Part shown: piece by piece, positions 7,529 through 15,710 of the stretch
Layout of the letters: each line of letters opens with the position of its first letter
Numbering within the stretch: the stretch's first letter is position 1
NCBI RefSeq assembly: GCF_030825785.1
Contig: NZ_JAPJPG010000015.1
Coordinates: forward strand, 1 to 31,393
Length of the DNA: 31,393 bases
Source of the DNA: Anaerococcus sp.
Lineage (GTDB): Bacteria; Bacillota; Clostridia; Tissierellales; Peptoniphilaceae
Direction of reading: 5' to 3'
The notes under the pieces: model-generated
The model's database searches: none
Seen by the model: the letters and a program-made list of their open reading frames with translations, nothing else
Told to the model about the DNA's origin: nothing
Position numbers and translations under genes: made by a program

Positions 7529-8902
7529 TTACCTTTCTAATTTTTCCTTTACATAGGCGATCTGCCTTAGAACTTCTTTCTCACTAGGTCCGCCTAGGGA
7601 ATCTCTCTTGTTTACCGATGTGTATAAATCTATGGTCTGATAGATATCTTCTTCAAATAAGTCCGATTCATTTTTATAAATTTCTAGAGGAAGATCTTCC
7701 AAGCACAGATTTTTCTCCATGGCGTATTTTACAAGCCTTGCTGATATATGGTGGGCATCCCTAAAGGGAAGATTTTTTCCAACGAGATAATCCGCCACGT
7801 CAGTTGCATAAAGATAGCCCTCTTTAGAAGCAGCTAGCATTTTCTCCTTGTTGACCTTAAGGCAATCTAACTGTCCAGCCATTATTTTAAGCATAGCCCT
7901 TATGGTATCTATGCTTTCAAATATCCCTTCCTTATCTTCCTGCATATCCTTAGAATAAGCAAGAGGAAGACCCTTCATCATAACCATTGACTGATTTGTA
8001 TTTGCAATAAGCCTTGCTGCTTTTGCCCTAATAAGCTCAGCCATGTCAGGATTTTTCTTCTGGGGCATAATGGAAGAGCCTGTAGAATATTTATCGTCAA
8101 TTCTTACAAATGAGTAAGGTTGGGAGGAAAATATTATTAGCTCTTCCGAAAGTCTAGATAGGTGAATAGATATAAGAGATATAATTGAAGATAATTCTAT
8201 CACATAGTCCCTATCGCTTACTGCATCCATGGAGTTTTGCATAAGAGATGTAAAGCCAAGCTTATCTTTGACAAAGTCCCTATCTATATCATAGGTAGTA
8301 CCAGCTAGGGCACAAGCTCCCAGTGGAAGCTCGTTGATCCTTTCTCTAAAGGAATTTATTCTTTCTATATCTCTTAATCCCATCATAGCATAGGCCATGA
8401 TGTGGTGAGCGAAAGTTACGGCTTGGGCTGCTTGAAGGTGGGTGTAGCCTGGCATAATGGTCTTGGTGTTTTTCTCAGCAAGTGTTACAAGAGATGCTAT
8501 ATAATCCTTAGTATCTTCTAGGATATTTCCACACTCATTTCTTAGATAAAGCTTAAAATCTGTTGTAACCTGATCGTTCCTTGATCTTGCTGTGTGCATC
8601 TTCTTTCCAAGTGGACCGATCTCTTCGATAAGTCTTGCCTCAACGAAGGTGTGGATATCCTCGTAGGATTCATCAACTTCTTCCTTACCTTCTTTAAGAT
8701 TCTTATATATTGAGGAAAGACCTGTGATAATTTTTTCTTTTTCTTCATCAGAGATTATATTGTTTTTGCCGAGCATTTCTACATTAGCAATAGATCCTTC
8801 TATATCACAATATACTAGTCTTTTATCGATTTTTATCGAATCATTAAATTCTTCTGCTAGCTTATCCAACTCACCTGAAAGCATTCCGCTCCATAACTTC
8901 AT
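7529..8902 (-). CDS. argH: Argininosuccinate lyase
   Basis: Splits argininosuccinate into arginine and fumarate, the last step of arginine synthesis. The 457-residue product has normal length for the fumarase/aspartase superfamily. Visible are HTARSRNDQV (103-112), the PGYTHLQAAQ segment (151-160) with the catalytic His, and the signature GSSIMPQKKNPD (275-286), the mobile loop carrying the catalytic Ser. The gene starts 9 nt after the argG stop and ends 3 nt before the transporter, within the arginine T-box operon. It appears intact. Because the upstream argG is frameshifted, ArgH may lack its usual substrate source in this strain unless that frameshift is a sequencing error. Confidence 0.96.
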   Translation of the reverse strand: MKLWSGMLSGELDKLAEEFNDSIKIDKRLVYCDIEGSIANVEMLGKNNIISDEEKEKIITGLSSIYKNLKEGKEEVDESYEDIHTFVEARLIEEIGPLGKKMHTARSRNDQVTTDFKLYLRNECGNILEDTKDYIASLVTLAEKNTKTIMPGYTHLQAAQAVTFAHHIMAYAMMGLRDIERINSFRERINELPLGACALAGTTYDIDRDFVKDKLGFTSLMQNSMDAVSDRDYVIELSSIISLISIHLSRLSEELIIFSSQPYSFVRIDDKYSTGSSIMPQKKNPDMAELIRAKAARLIANTNQSMVMMKGLPLAYSKDMQEDKEGIFESIDTIRAMLKIMAGQLDCLKVNKEKMLAASKEGYLYATDVADYLVGKNLPFRDAHHISARLVKYAMEKNLCLEDLPLEIYKNESDLFEEDIYQTIDLYTSVNKRDSLGGPSEKEVLRQIAYVKEKLER

Positions 8903-8911
8903 TTATTTCTC

Positions 8912-10145
8912 CTAATCTTCTTTCATTACTGATGCATAAGTCTTTGTGGATAGGCCAAAGAGGTTAATAAAGCCTGTTGCATCTTCTTGGCTATACACAT
9001 CATCTTCTTCGAAGGTCGCAAGTTCTTCATCAAACAAAGGCTTGTCAGCAAAAATTCCTGCAGGATACATATTTCCCTTGTATAGTTTTACCTTAACACT
9101 TCCGCTTGTATTTTCATTTACCTTTTCCATAAATAGGTCCATGGCTTCCTTAAGTGGGGTCATCCATTTTCCTTCATAGACAAGATTTGCATAATCAAGG
9201 CTCATCTTTTGCTTGTAGGCTAGGGCTTCTGGATGTATTGTTATTGATTGGAGCTTCTCTAAAGCAAAGTATAGAAGACTTGCTGCTGGATTTTCATATA
9301 CTCCCCTGCTCTTAATACCAACTACCCTGCTTTCTACCATATCATCAATCCCTATTCCATGCTTACCAGCAATCTCATTTAGAGCCTTTACCATATCGCT
9401 TCCTTTAAGTTCCTTGCCATTTAATGAAATTGGTTTTCCTTTTTCAAATACTATTTCTACTATTTCAGCTTCGTCAGGGGCCTTTTCTGGAGGAGTGATC
9501 CAATGGAGGATTTTGTCAAGATCTGCTTCGTTTTCTGGATTTTCTAGGTCTAGTCCCTCGTGGGATAGGCGCCAGATATTCTCATCCATGGAGTAGTCTT
9601 CTTCCTTAGTGAAGTCTAGCTTGATTCCATGGCTTGCTGCGTAGGCTTCTTCTTCGCTAAGGCCCTTGATATCCCAGAACCTCCAAGGAGCAAGGACCTT
9701 GATCTTAGGATCTAGAGCTGCTATAGAAAGCTCAAACCTTATTTGGTCATTTCCCTTTCCTGTACAACCATGTACTATAAGATCTGCTCCTTCTTTCTCA
9801 TAGATATCTACCAAGACCTTGGCTATAAGTGGCCTAGCTATGGCAGTTCCTAGCAGGTACAAGTTTTCGTATTTGGCTCCTGCAAGAAGTGACTTGTAGG
9901 CGTATTCTTCTATAAATTCATCTTCTACATTGACATTGTAAAACTTGCTAGCTCCTTGGCCTAGGGCCTTCTCTTTTAGCTTATCTGGATCTTTGACCTG
10001 ACCTAAGTCGACTGACATACAAACCACTTCGCCTACTCCTTTTTTCTAGTAACCAAGTTGTAAGGACTGATGTGTCAAGGCCTCCTGAGTAGGCAAGTAT
10101 AACTTTTTTCGCTTCTTTTAAGATTTGATATTCATTTTGTTTCAT
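8912..10145 (-). pseudogene. argG: Argininosuccinate synthase, interrupted by a one-base frameshift
   Basis: Condenses citrulline and aspartate into argininosuccinate using ATP. The real start is the ATG at 10143-10145, preceded by AAGGAGATAAAA. From there the frame encodes the N terminus with the PP-loop motif AYSGGLDTSV and continues to LLEKR, then leaves the ArgG frame. The rest, from about 10040 to 8912, is in the +1 frame and reads normally (GVGEVVCMSVDLG... to the stop), including HGCTGKGNDQIRFE. The junction is an A6 run (10040-10045 on the plus strand, as T6); five A would restore one ORF of about 411 codons. A -1 shift would hit TAG at once. The downstream part alone (8912-10027) lacks the ATP-binding PP-loop, so it should be inactive. 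Causes could be a true mutation or a homopolymer sequencing error. Confidence 0.9.
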
Positions 10146-10206
10146 TTTTATCTCCTTAATTTTTATTAATCAATATTAGCTATACGTGCCTAAGACTCTA
10201 TTTGGT

Positions 10207-10475
10207 AACAAAAAAGAGCCTTCATCCCAAAAGGGACGAAAGCTCGTGATACCACCCATATTTATCTATCCTTCACAGGATAGACCTCATCAAGTACTAA
10301 CATACTCTAACTCTGTAACGGGAGTTCCCGTATAGGTCTCCTTGTATCGACCTATATGCTCTGAGGTTCTTTTCATCAACCGTCTGCTTATCCCCTCACA
10401 CCAATCGGGATTCGCTTGAAGCTTCAAATTAATTACTCTTCTCTTCAACACATTTGCTAACTAAATCTATTGATT
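10207..10475 (-). promoter_or_regulatory. T-box leader (arginine, AGA specifier) of the argG operon
   Basis: A tRNA-sensing T-box. In minus-strand order: Stem I with AGAGTA near its base, then GAAAAGAACC, where AGA (10368-10370) sits in the usual specifier position before ACC and would read tRNA-Arg(UCU). Next come stems II/III (CGGGAACTCCCG), the T-box TGGGTGGTATCACG (10245-10258), and the terminator GAGC...GCTC followed by TTTTTT (10207-10244). The T-box can pair with the 5' arm to form the antiterminator. Low charged tRNA-Arg should let transcription proceed into argG-argH and the importer. Stem I boundaries are approximate. Confidence 0.92.
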
Positions 10476-10481
10476 GATTAC

Positions 10482-10510
10482 ATTTTACAATGTACTGGAT
10501 GCTTTGTCAA
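10482..10510 (-). promoter_or_regulatory. Promoter of the arginine operon
   Basis: Minus-strand TTGACA (10505-10510), 17-nt spacer, TAAAAT (10482-10487). It begins 10 nt after the hppA stop, and no terminator separates it from hppA. Transcripts reading through hppA would therefore also enter the T-box, whose terminator may serve both. Confidence 0.85.
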
Positions 10511-10519
10511 ATATTTTTC

Positions 10520-12484
10520 TTAAATAAATAAGTTTGCACATACAACTGATACTACAGTCATAAGTTTGATAAGGATGTTTAAAGCTGGACCTGATGTATC
10601 CTTGAATGGGTCACCTACAGTATCTCCAACAACTGATGCCTTGTGAGCATCTGATCCCTTACCATCTTCTCCTGGTAGTGTTTCGATGTATTTTTTAGCA
10701 TTATCCCAAGCTCCACCAGAGTTTGACATAAAGATTGCCATTAGTACTCCTGTAACTAGGGCTCCTGCTAATAGTCCTCCAAGGGCATATGGACCTAATA
10801 CTTTTCCTACAAAGATTGGAACGATTATTGCAAGAACTCCTGGTAGGATCATCTCCTTAAGAGAAGCTGTAGTTGAAATATCTATACATCTTGCATAGTT
10901 TGGTTCTACTTCACCCTTTAGGATTCTATCATCTGATCTAAATTGGCTTCTAACTTCTTCGATCATTTCTGTAGCAGCCTTACCAACTGAGTTCATTGTA
11001 AGGGCTGTAAATAGGAATGGAAGCATAGCACCAATAAACATTCCTGCAACTACCTTGGCATCAAGAATTGAGATCGCACCAAGATTTAGGGCTTCTGAAT
11101 AAGTTACAAATAGTGAAAGTGCTGTTAGGGCAGCTGATCCAATTGCAAATCCCTTACCGATTGCAGCAGTTGTATTACCGATTGAGTCTAGCTCATCTGT
11201 GATGTCTCTAACTCCTTCTGGAAGGTAGCTCATCTCAGCGATTCCACCAGCGTTGTCTGTGATTGGTCCATAAGCGTCAACTGTAACAGTTGTTGCTGTT
11301 GTTGAAAGCATTCCTACAGCAGAAAGTGCTATACCAAATACTCCATTAGCCCAATAAGCTACCATAATTCCCAAAGCAATTAGGATAATCGGGAATACTG
11401 TTGAAAGCATACCTGTTGAAAGTCCTGCGATGATGTTTGTAGCAACACCAGTTCTAGATTCCGCTGCGATATTTTTAACGTATTTATACTTATCAGATGT
11501 GTAGTATTCTGTAAGAAGACCGATAAGTATTCCTACTACAATACCAACTATTATAGCCAAAGCTGCGTTTAGACTTTGGAAGTAAACGAATGAAAGAATC
11601 AAACTTGCAACAAGAACAATTCCACCTGAAACATAGATTGTATTCATAAGTGATTTTTGTGGGTTCTTGTGTTTTGCTGTCATAAACATAACACTTGAAA
11701 AGATACAAGCTAAAATTCCTATAGCAACTAGGAAAAAGGTAAACTTCATTCCAGCTTCACCACTTGCGATTATACCAAGTGTTACTGCAGAGATGATTGC
11801 CCCCGAGTAAGACTCGAAAAGGTCAGCACCCATACCTGCTACGTCTCCTACGTTATCTCCTACGTTATCAGCGATAACTGCTGGGTTTCTTGGGTCATCT
11901 TCTGGAATTCCTGCTTCAACCTTACCTACAAGGTCAGCTCCAAGGTCGGCTGCCTTTGTATAGATACCACCACCAACTCTTGCAAAAAGAGCTACTGATG
12001 AAGCTCCTAGGGAATATCCCATTAGGATAGCAGGATCTCTATACACAAGGTAAGTTATCATAATACCTAAAAATCCAAGACCTGTAACAGCAAAACCCAT
12101 TACTGATCCACCAGAAAATGCTACCTTTAAAGCACCATTAGTTCCATCTTCAAGAGCCATATTAGCACATCTAGCATTAGATTCTGTTGAAACTCTCATA
12201 CCGATGTAGCCTGCTAGCATTGAAAATACTGATCCTAAAATATAGCAAATCATAATCTTAATATTTAAGAATATTGCTATTAGTACTGATACAACTACGA
12301 CAAATATTGCGATGTACTTATATTCACGGCTTATGAAAGTCATAGCACCGTTTTTGATATGAGAAGCAATTTCTGTCATTCTCTTATTACCTGCAGATAC
12401 AGGCATAATTTTTGATTTGATTGTAAATCCCATAAATAATACTGCGAGGATCGCCACAATCAAGGCCAAAATTTCTACGAACAT
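10520..12484 (-). CDS. hppA: Membrane-bound ion-pumping pyrophosphatase, K+-dependent type
   Basis: Hydrolyses pyrophosphate and pumps Na+ and/or H+ out of the cytoplasm. The 654-residue protein is rich in membrane helices (about 15-16). It shows the substrate motif DDPRNPAVIADNVGDNVGD (196-214) and the C-terminal acidic motif GDTVGDPFKDTSGPALN (about 620-636). In GNTTAAIGKGF (436-446), Ala440 and Gly443 replace the Lys and Thr of the K+-independent enzymes, placing it in the K+-dependent class, which includes Na+ pumps. The start follows AGGAGGAAATT. It has its own promoter at 12506-12533. Which ion is pumped cannot be decided here. Confidence 0.96.
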   Translation of the reverse strand: MFVEILALIVAILAVLFMGFTIKSKIMPVSAGNKRMTEIASHIKNGAMTFISREYKYIAIFVVVVSVLIAIFLNIKIMICYILGSVFSMLAGYIGMRVSTESNARCANMALEDGTNGALKVAFSGGSVMGFAVTGLGFLGIMITYLVYRDPAILMGYSLGASSVALFARVGGGIYTKAADLGADLVGKVEAGIPEDDPRNPAVIADNVGDNVGDVAGMGADLFESYSGAIISAVTLGIIASGEAGMKFTFFLVAIGILACIFSSVMFMTAKHKNPQKSLMNTIYVSGGIVLVASLILSFVYFQSLNAALAIIVGIVVGILIGLLTEYYTSDKYKYVKNIAAESRTGVATNIIAGLSTGMLSTVFPIILIALGIMVAYWANGVFGIALSAVGMLSTTATTVTVDAYGPITDNAGGIAEMSYLPEGVRDITDELDSIGNTTAAIGKGFAIGSAALTALSLFVTYSEALNLGAISILDAKVVAGMFIGAMLPFLFTALTMNSVGKAATEMIEEVRSQFRSDDRILKGEVEPNYARCIDISTTASLKEMILPGVLAIIVPIFVGKVLGPYALGGLLAGALVTGVLMAIFMSNSGGAWDNAKKYIETLPGEDGKGSDAHKASVVGDTVGDPFKDTSGPALNILIKLMTVVSVVCANLFI

Positions 12485-12505
12485 AATTTCCTCCTATTCA
12501 TAATA

Positions 12506-12533
12506 ATTTTAATATATATTGGTAATTTTTCAA
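12506..12533 (-). promoter_or_regulatory. Promoter of hppA
   Basis: Minus-strand TTGAAA (12528-12533), 16-nt spacer, TAAAAT (12506-12511), giving a leader of about 15-20 nt before the hppA ATG. Confidence 0.65.
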
Positions 12534-12559
12534 GTTTTATTATAAAAAACACCAACAAA

Positions 12560-12717
12560 TAAAAAGAGGACAGAGCGAAGAAAGAAGATATAGCCTTCGT
12601 TAACTCCATCCCTAACAAAACTATCAAGCTAATTGGGCTAGGCTGCCCCGCTTGGTCAATTTTCTCATGAATGGGGCTAACAGTGAAACTATAAATTCAC
12701 CCCGCAACAGTCCCCTT
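12560..12717 (-). ncRNA. Structured ncRNA between rpsR and hppA, 6S RNA candidate
   Basis: No ORF fits here, but the minus strand folds well. Ends pair as AGGGGAC (12710-12716) with GTCCTCT (12565-12571), extended by GCG/CGC, and are followed by TTTTT. Inside, a long rod is closed by CCAT (12671-12674) and ATGG (12606-12609) and contains CAAGC/GCTTG and GGGC/GCCC. The two strands flanking the rod (about 35 nt each) form an open region with small hairpins GTGAA/TTCAC and CGAAG/CTTCG. A closing stem, a large symmetric bubble and a terminal rod in about 155 nt match the general plan of 6S RNA. No clear promoter was found; it could be processed from the rpsF-ssb-rpsR transcript. Confidence 0.42.
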
Positions 12718-12758
12718 AATATTGCTTATTGAAATTTATCTATATACTATCTATTTAC

Positions 12759-12989
12759 TTAGTTTTCTTCGTATGGTAATAATGCAACTTGACGAGCTCT
12801 TTTAATAGCACGTGTTACTTCTCTTTGATGTTTTGCATTAAGACCTGTTACTCTTCTAGGTAGAATCTTACCTCTATCTGTAATGAATCTTTTTAAAGTT
12901 TCAATATCTTTATAATCGATAACTTTTGATGGATCTTTTACAAATGGATCTACCTTTTTTCTTGGTCTGAATCTTCTTCCTGCCATCAT
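12759..12989 (-). CDS. rpsR: 30S ribosomal protein S18
   Basis: Small-subunit protein that binds 16S rRNA as a dimer with S6. The 76-residue product has the usual length and the core motif KVIDYKDIETLKRFITDRGK (residues 22-41) followed by RRVTGLNAKHQREVTRAIKR. The basic N terminus (RRFRPRKK) contains no zinc-binding Cys set. It is the last gene of rpsF-ssb-rpsR, the conserved bacterial order, starting 15 nt after ssb. A structured RNA lies downstream. Confidence 0.98.
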   Translation of the reverse strand: MMAGRRFRPRKKVDPFVKDPSKVIDYKDIETLKRFITDRGKILPRRVTGLNAKHQREVTRAIKRARQVALLPYEEN

Positions 12990-13004
12990 AAATCCTTTCT
13001 TATA

Positions 13005-13538
13005 TTAGAATGGAATCCTTCCATCATCCTCAATCTCAGTAAAGTCATCATCAAAGAAATCATCTCCACTATCAAAAGCTTGGTTATTGTTATTATTTCC
13101 CCTGCTTTGTTGGTAGTTGTTTGTTTGTGAATAGTCATTTCTATAGGTATCTTGATTGTCGTAGCTGTTGTTATTAAAGCTTGAAGACTGATTGTCAGAT
13201 CTTGATCCAATAAATTCAACATTATCCGCTACAACATCAGTTGTATAAACAGTTTTACCTGTCTCTCTATCCTGGTAAGAACCTGTTTCGATTCTACCAT
13301 CTACTGCGCATTGACTTCCTTTTCTGAGGTATTTGCTGGCATTTTCTCCTTGAATTCCCCAAACGGTAATTCTTAGAAAATCTGCTGTAGGACGATTTTG
13401 AGCTTCCAATTCGTTCTTTTTCTCTCTGCTAAGTCTCTTATCTACTGCCAATGTAAAAGTACATACGGCTCTTTGAGATTGAGTATATCTCAACTCAGGA
13501 TCTCTTACGAGTCTTCCGATAAGGATAACTTTATTCAT
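13005..13538 (-). CDS. ssb: Single-stranded DNA-binding protein
   Basis: Coats single-stranded DNA in replication, repair and recombination. The 177-residue protein has an N-terminal OB fold (about 1-110, beginning MNKVILIGRLVRDPELRYT) and a Gln/Asn/Ser-rich flexible linker (about 112-160). The acidic tail ends DDGRIPF, the tip that recruits partner proteins; the usual end is DDDIPF, so Gly-Arg here is a mild variant. It starts 3 nt after rpsF and precedes rpsR, the standard arrangement that couples it to ribosomal protein expression. Low-complexity linker DNA creates shadow frames that should be ignored. Confidence 0.97.
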   Translation of the reverse strand: MNKVILIGRLVRDPELRYTQSQRAVCTFTLAVDKRLSREKKNELEAQNRPTADFLRITVWGIQGENASKYLRKGSQCAVDGRIETGSYQDRETGKTVYTTDVVADNVEFIGSRSDNQSSSFNNNSYDNQDTYRNDYSQTNNYQQSRGNNNNNQAFDSGDDFFDDDFTEIEDDGRIPF

Positions 13539-13541
13539 TGA

Positions 13542-13826
13542 TTAGTCCTCTTTTCTGATAACCATGTATCTGATTACAAAGTCTGAAAGTCTTAGTCTTC
13601 TTTCAAATTCTTTGATATGGTCTGGCTTAGAATCGAAGTCTACGATGTAATAATAACCTTCTTTAAGATCATTAATTTCGTAAGCTAGTTTTCTTTTTCC
13701 CCAGTCATCAACGCTAGTTACTTCACCTTCTTGAGCAATGATATCTTTAAATCTGTCAAGTAGGCTTTCTCTTTCACTATCCGCCATATCAGCTTTGAAA
13801 ATCAATACTGCTTCGTATTTATTCAT
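13542..13826 (-). CDS. rpsF: 30S ribosomal protein S6
   Basis: Small-subunit platform protein, partner of S18. The 94-residue product has the expected length and sequence: MNKYEAVLIFKADM at the start and DWGKRKLAYEINDLKEGYYY (about 41-60), the family signature. The start follows GGAGGTGAAAGATAC. It is the first gene of rpsF-ssb-rpsR, with a strong promoter at 13895-13923 and a structured leader that may bind the S6:S18 complex for feedback control. Confidence 0.98.
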   Translation of the reverse strand: MNKYEAVLIFKADMADSERESLLDRFKDIIAQEGEVTSVDDWGKRKLAYEINDLKEGYYYIVDFDSKPDHIKEFERRLRLSDFVIRYMVIRKED

Positions 13827-13831
13827 GTATC

Positions 13832-13888
13832 TTTCACCTCCCTGTGGTCTTGACCCCGTTAATTTCTTACGGAGTAGAGAATTATTAC
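13832..13888 (-). promoter_or_regulatory. rpsF leader, possible S6:S18 autoregulatory site
   Basis: The leader can form CTCCGT (13869-13874) with ACGGGG (13854-13859), beside a short GGTC/GACC stem. Many bacteria have an S6:S18 binding hairpin with a CCG element at this position. Position and a CCG-bearing stem fit, but I have not matched it to the published consensus. Confidence 0.35.
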
Positions 13889-13894
13889 CTATGT

Positions 13895-13923
13895 ATAATA
13901 CTATAGTACATCTTTTTTGTCAA
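13895..13923 (-). promoter_or_regulatory. Promoter of rpsF-ssb-rpsR
   Basis: Minus-strand TTGACA (13918-13923), 17-nt spacer, TATTAT (13895-13900). Predicted leader is about 60 nt. Confidence 0.85.
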
Positions 13924-13953
13924 GAATTTTCTTATAAACTATAGCTATTAAGA

Positions 13954-14883
13954 CTAAAGATCATTTGACCTATAAATCGCATTGGCTATAGCCCTTGACA
14001 TAACTTTAGCCGAAAGGGCCCCAACTATATTTACATCAGCTGCTATTTTGTTAGTAGCTAGGGCAAATATTGTATCGCCATCAAACATGGTATGGACTGG
14101 GTTAATTGATCTAGCATAAGCATCGTGGCTCATTTGGCAAATCTTTGTAAGCTTAGTTTTATCGAAAGTCGCATTTGTCGCAACTAGTCCTATTGTCGTA
14201 TTTTTCCCTTCAACTTCAGAAAAGCTTTGGGCAATTCTTTCAATATTATCCATTGTATTTAAGATTTCACCTTCTACCTTAGGACCTGCGATTTGAGTTC
14301 CTTTCTCATAATCAAATATATCTCCAAAGGCATTTACACAAACTATAGCAGATACAACTAGCTTTCCTAATTTCATAGAAGCTTGACCGAGTCCTGACTT
14401 CATGGCCTTATCCATACCAAGGCCCTTTCCTACAGTTGCCCCAGTACCTGCTCCTACTATTCCTTGATCTTTGTTATCATATGTCGCATTTTTATAGGCA
14501 AGCTTTGCCATTTTAGCATCTGGTCTTGCAGAAGGATCCTTGTAGGCCATATCAAATAGGACCGCCTCGCTTACAATTGGGACAATACCACATCCAACGT
14601 CAAATCCTCTTCCGTCTTTTTCTAAAGCTTCCATTAAGCCACTTGCCGCATCAAGTCCATAGGCAGATCCACCTGAAAGGATTATGCCATTTACTTCGCT
14701 TACTTGATTGATTGGACTAAGTACGTCCGTTTCCCTCGTTCCTGGAGCAGATCCTCTAACTTCTACTGCAGCTGTATTTCCTGAATCTGGGATTATCACA
14801 CTAAGGCCTGTCCCTCCCTTAAAATCACTTGCGTGACCTAACTTAATCCCACCAACATCTGTTAAAAATCCTTGATAAGTCAA
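13954..14883 (-). CDS. P1-family (DmpA/NylC-type) peptidase
   Basis: N-terminal-nucleophile hydrolase of the family containing beta-aminopeptidase DmpA and 6-aminohexanoate-oligomer hydrolase NylC. The 309-residue precursor shows VGHA-like GGIKLGHASD (11-20), RGSAPGTRETD (43-53), and GIILSGGSAYGLDAASG (66-82). These enzymes self-cleave before a Ser/Thr; here Asn228-Thr229 in GKNTTIGLVATNA is the probable site, making alpha and beta chains and freeing Thr229 as the nucleophile. The ATG overlaps the stop of the upstream TIM-barrel gene, so the pair is coupled. The natural substrate is unknown, perhaps short or unusual peptides or amides. No clear terminator follows before the rpsF promoter. Confidence 0.9.
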   Translation of the reverse strand: MTYQGFLTDVGGIKLGHASDFKGGTGLSVIIPDSGNTAAVEVRGSAPGTRETDVLSPINQVSEVNGIILSGGSAYGLDAASGLMEALEKDGRGFDVGCGIVPIVSEAVLFDMAYKDPSARPDAKMAKLAYKNATYDNKDQGIVGAGTGATVGKGLGMDKAMKSGLGQASMKLGKLVVSAIVCVNAFGDIFDYEKGTQIAGPKVEGEILNTMDNIERIAQSFSEVEGKNTTIGLVATNATFDKTKLTKICQMSHDAYARSINPVHTMFDGDTIFALATNKIAADVNIVGALSAKVMSRAIANAIYRSNDL

Positions 14884-15566
14884 TGTATGTCCTCGTTTCT
14901 ATAAGTATCCATCATAGAGCCAAATACTTCTGAACTTGAAGGTGGAGTGTAGGAGATTGCATTGGCTCCTGCCTTAATAGTTTCTAGGATTTGCTCGCTA
15001 GACTTTCCTCCTGTAGCTATAATCGGGAACTTATCTCCAACATTTTTTCTAATCTCACGTACTAGGTCTGCTGTGTATTTTCCTCCAGATACGTTTAGGA
15101 TTTCAGCACCTGCTGCAATTTTTCCCATATAGTCATTTTCAAAACTTACGACCGAGGCAATCACAGGTATATCTACGAAATCCGATATGGATTTGATATC
15201 CTCATTTGGCATAGGCGAGTTTACTACAACACCGTAGGCTCCAGCAAGTTCTGCCTCAATCGCAATGTATTTAGACCTTAATCCTTGGGTCGTTCCTCCC
15301 CCAACACCGATAAAGCATGGGACGTTTGATACGTCTAGGATTGCCTGGGAGATGGAGTTTTGTGGAGTGTAGGGATAGACTGCCATAATAGAGTCCGCAT
15401 TTGAGTTTCTTATTATGGCAAGGTCTGTGGTAAACAAGAGGGACTTGATTCTTTTTTCAAAAATCATAATACCACTGGCCTTATAGATTTCTTTTGGAAC
15501 TGTGATAAATGATTTTCTAAGTTTTGAATGTACTTGGGGTATGTATTTTTCCTTTTTGTCTGTCAT
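14880..15566 (-). CDS. TIM-barrel protein of unknown function
   Basis: A 228-residue soluble protein that I can place only by fold. The strand-loop pattern ends with IIATGGKSSEQILETIKAGANAISYTPPSS, in which a Gly-rich loop and a second AGANAI turn resemble the phosphate-binding end of barrels such as NanE or ThiG. Earlier blocks GVGGGTTQGL and ASVVSFENDYMGKIAAGAEILNVSGG fit the same fold. No catalytic set is recognisable. The start follows GAGGATAAA, and the stop overlaps the peptidase ATG by 4 nt, so the two probably act on the same compound. A TATAAT at 15608-15613 with no good -35 may be the promoter. Confidence 0.7.
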   Translation of the reverse strand: MTDKKEKYIPQVHSKLRKSFITVPKEIYKASGIMIFEKRIKSLLFTTDLAIIRNSNADSIMAVYPYTPQNSISQAILDVSNVPCFIGVGGGTTQGLRSKYIAIEAELAGAYGVVVNSPMPNEDIKSISDFVDIPVIASVVSFENDYMGKIAAGAEILNVSGGKYTADLVREIRKNVGDKFPIIATGGKSSEQILETIKAGANAISYTPPSSSEVFGSMMDTYRNEDIH

Positions 15567-15637
15567 TTTATCCTCTATTTCTATTTTTATAAGCTTTCAT
15601 CTCTCAAATTATATTCTACAAGCATTAAAAGTTTTTA

Positions 15638-15668
15638 CAATAAAAGACCCAGCAGCTGCCGGGCCTTA
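15638..15668 (-). terminator. Terminator downstream of the symporter gene
   Basis: Minus-strand CCCGGCAG/CTGCTGGG stem (15648-15663, with the centre forming the loop) flanked by GG and TC, followed by TTTTATTG. It separates the symporter from the TIM-barrel/peptidase pair. Confidence 0.8.
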
Positions 15669-15710
15669 GACAAATGAGCTTATTTTCTAAAATATTTTCG
15701 AAAAACAGCT

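Noticed and set aside
10040..10045. Programmed -1 frameshift in argG at an A-AAA-AAG-like heptamer
   Set aside because: The zero frame is not in the slippery register and a -1 shift reaches TAG at once; a +1 change is needed.
13005..13040. SSB tail as truncated because it ends GRIPF rather than DDIPF
   Set aside because: The acidic tail and final IPF are present and the length is normal, so this is a mild variant.
12986..13222. Second open frame overlapping ssb on the same strand
   Set aside because: It is a shifted reading of the low-complexity SSB linker; ssb itself is unambiguous.
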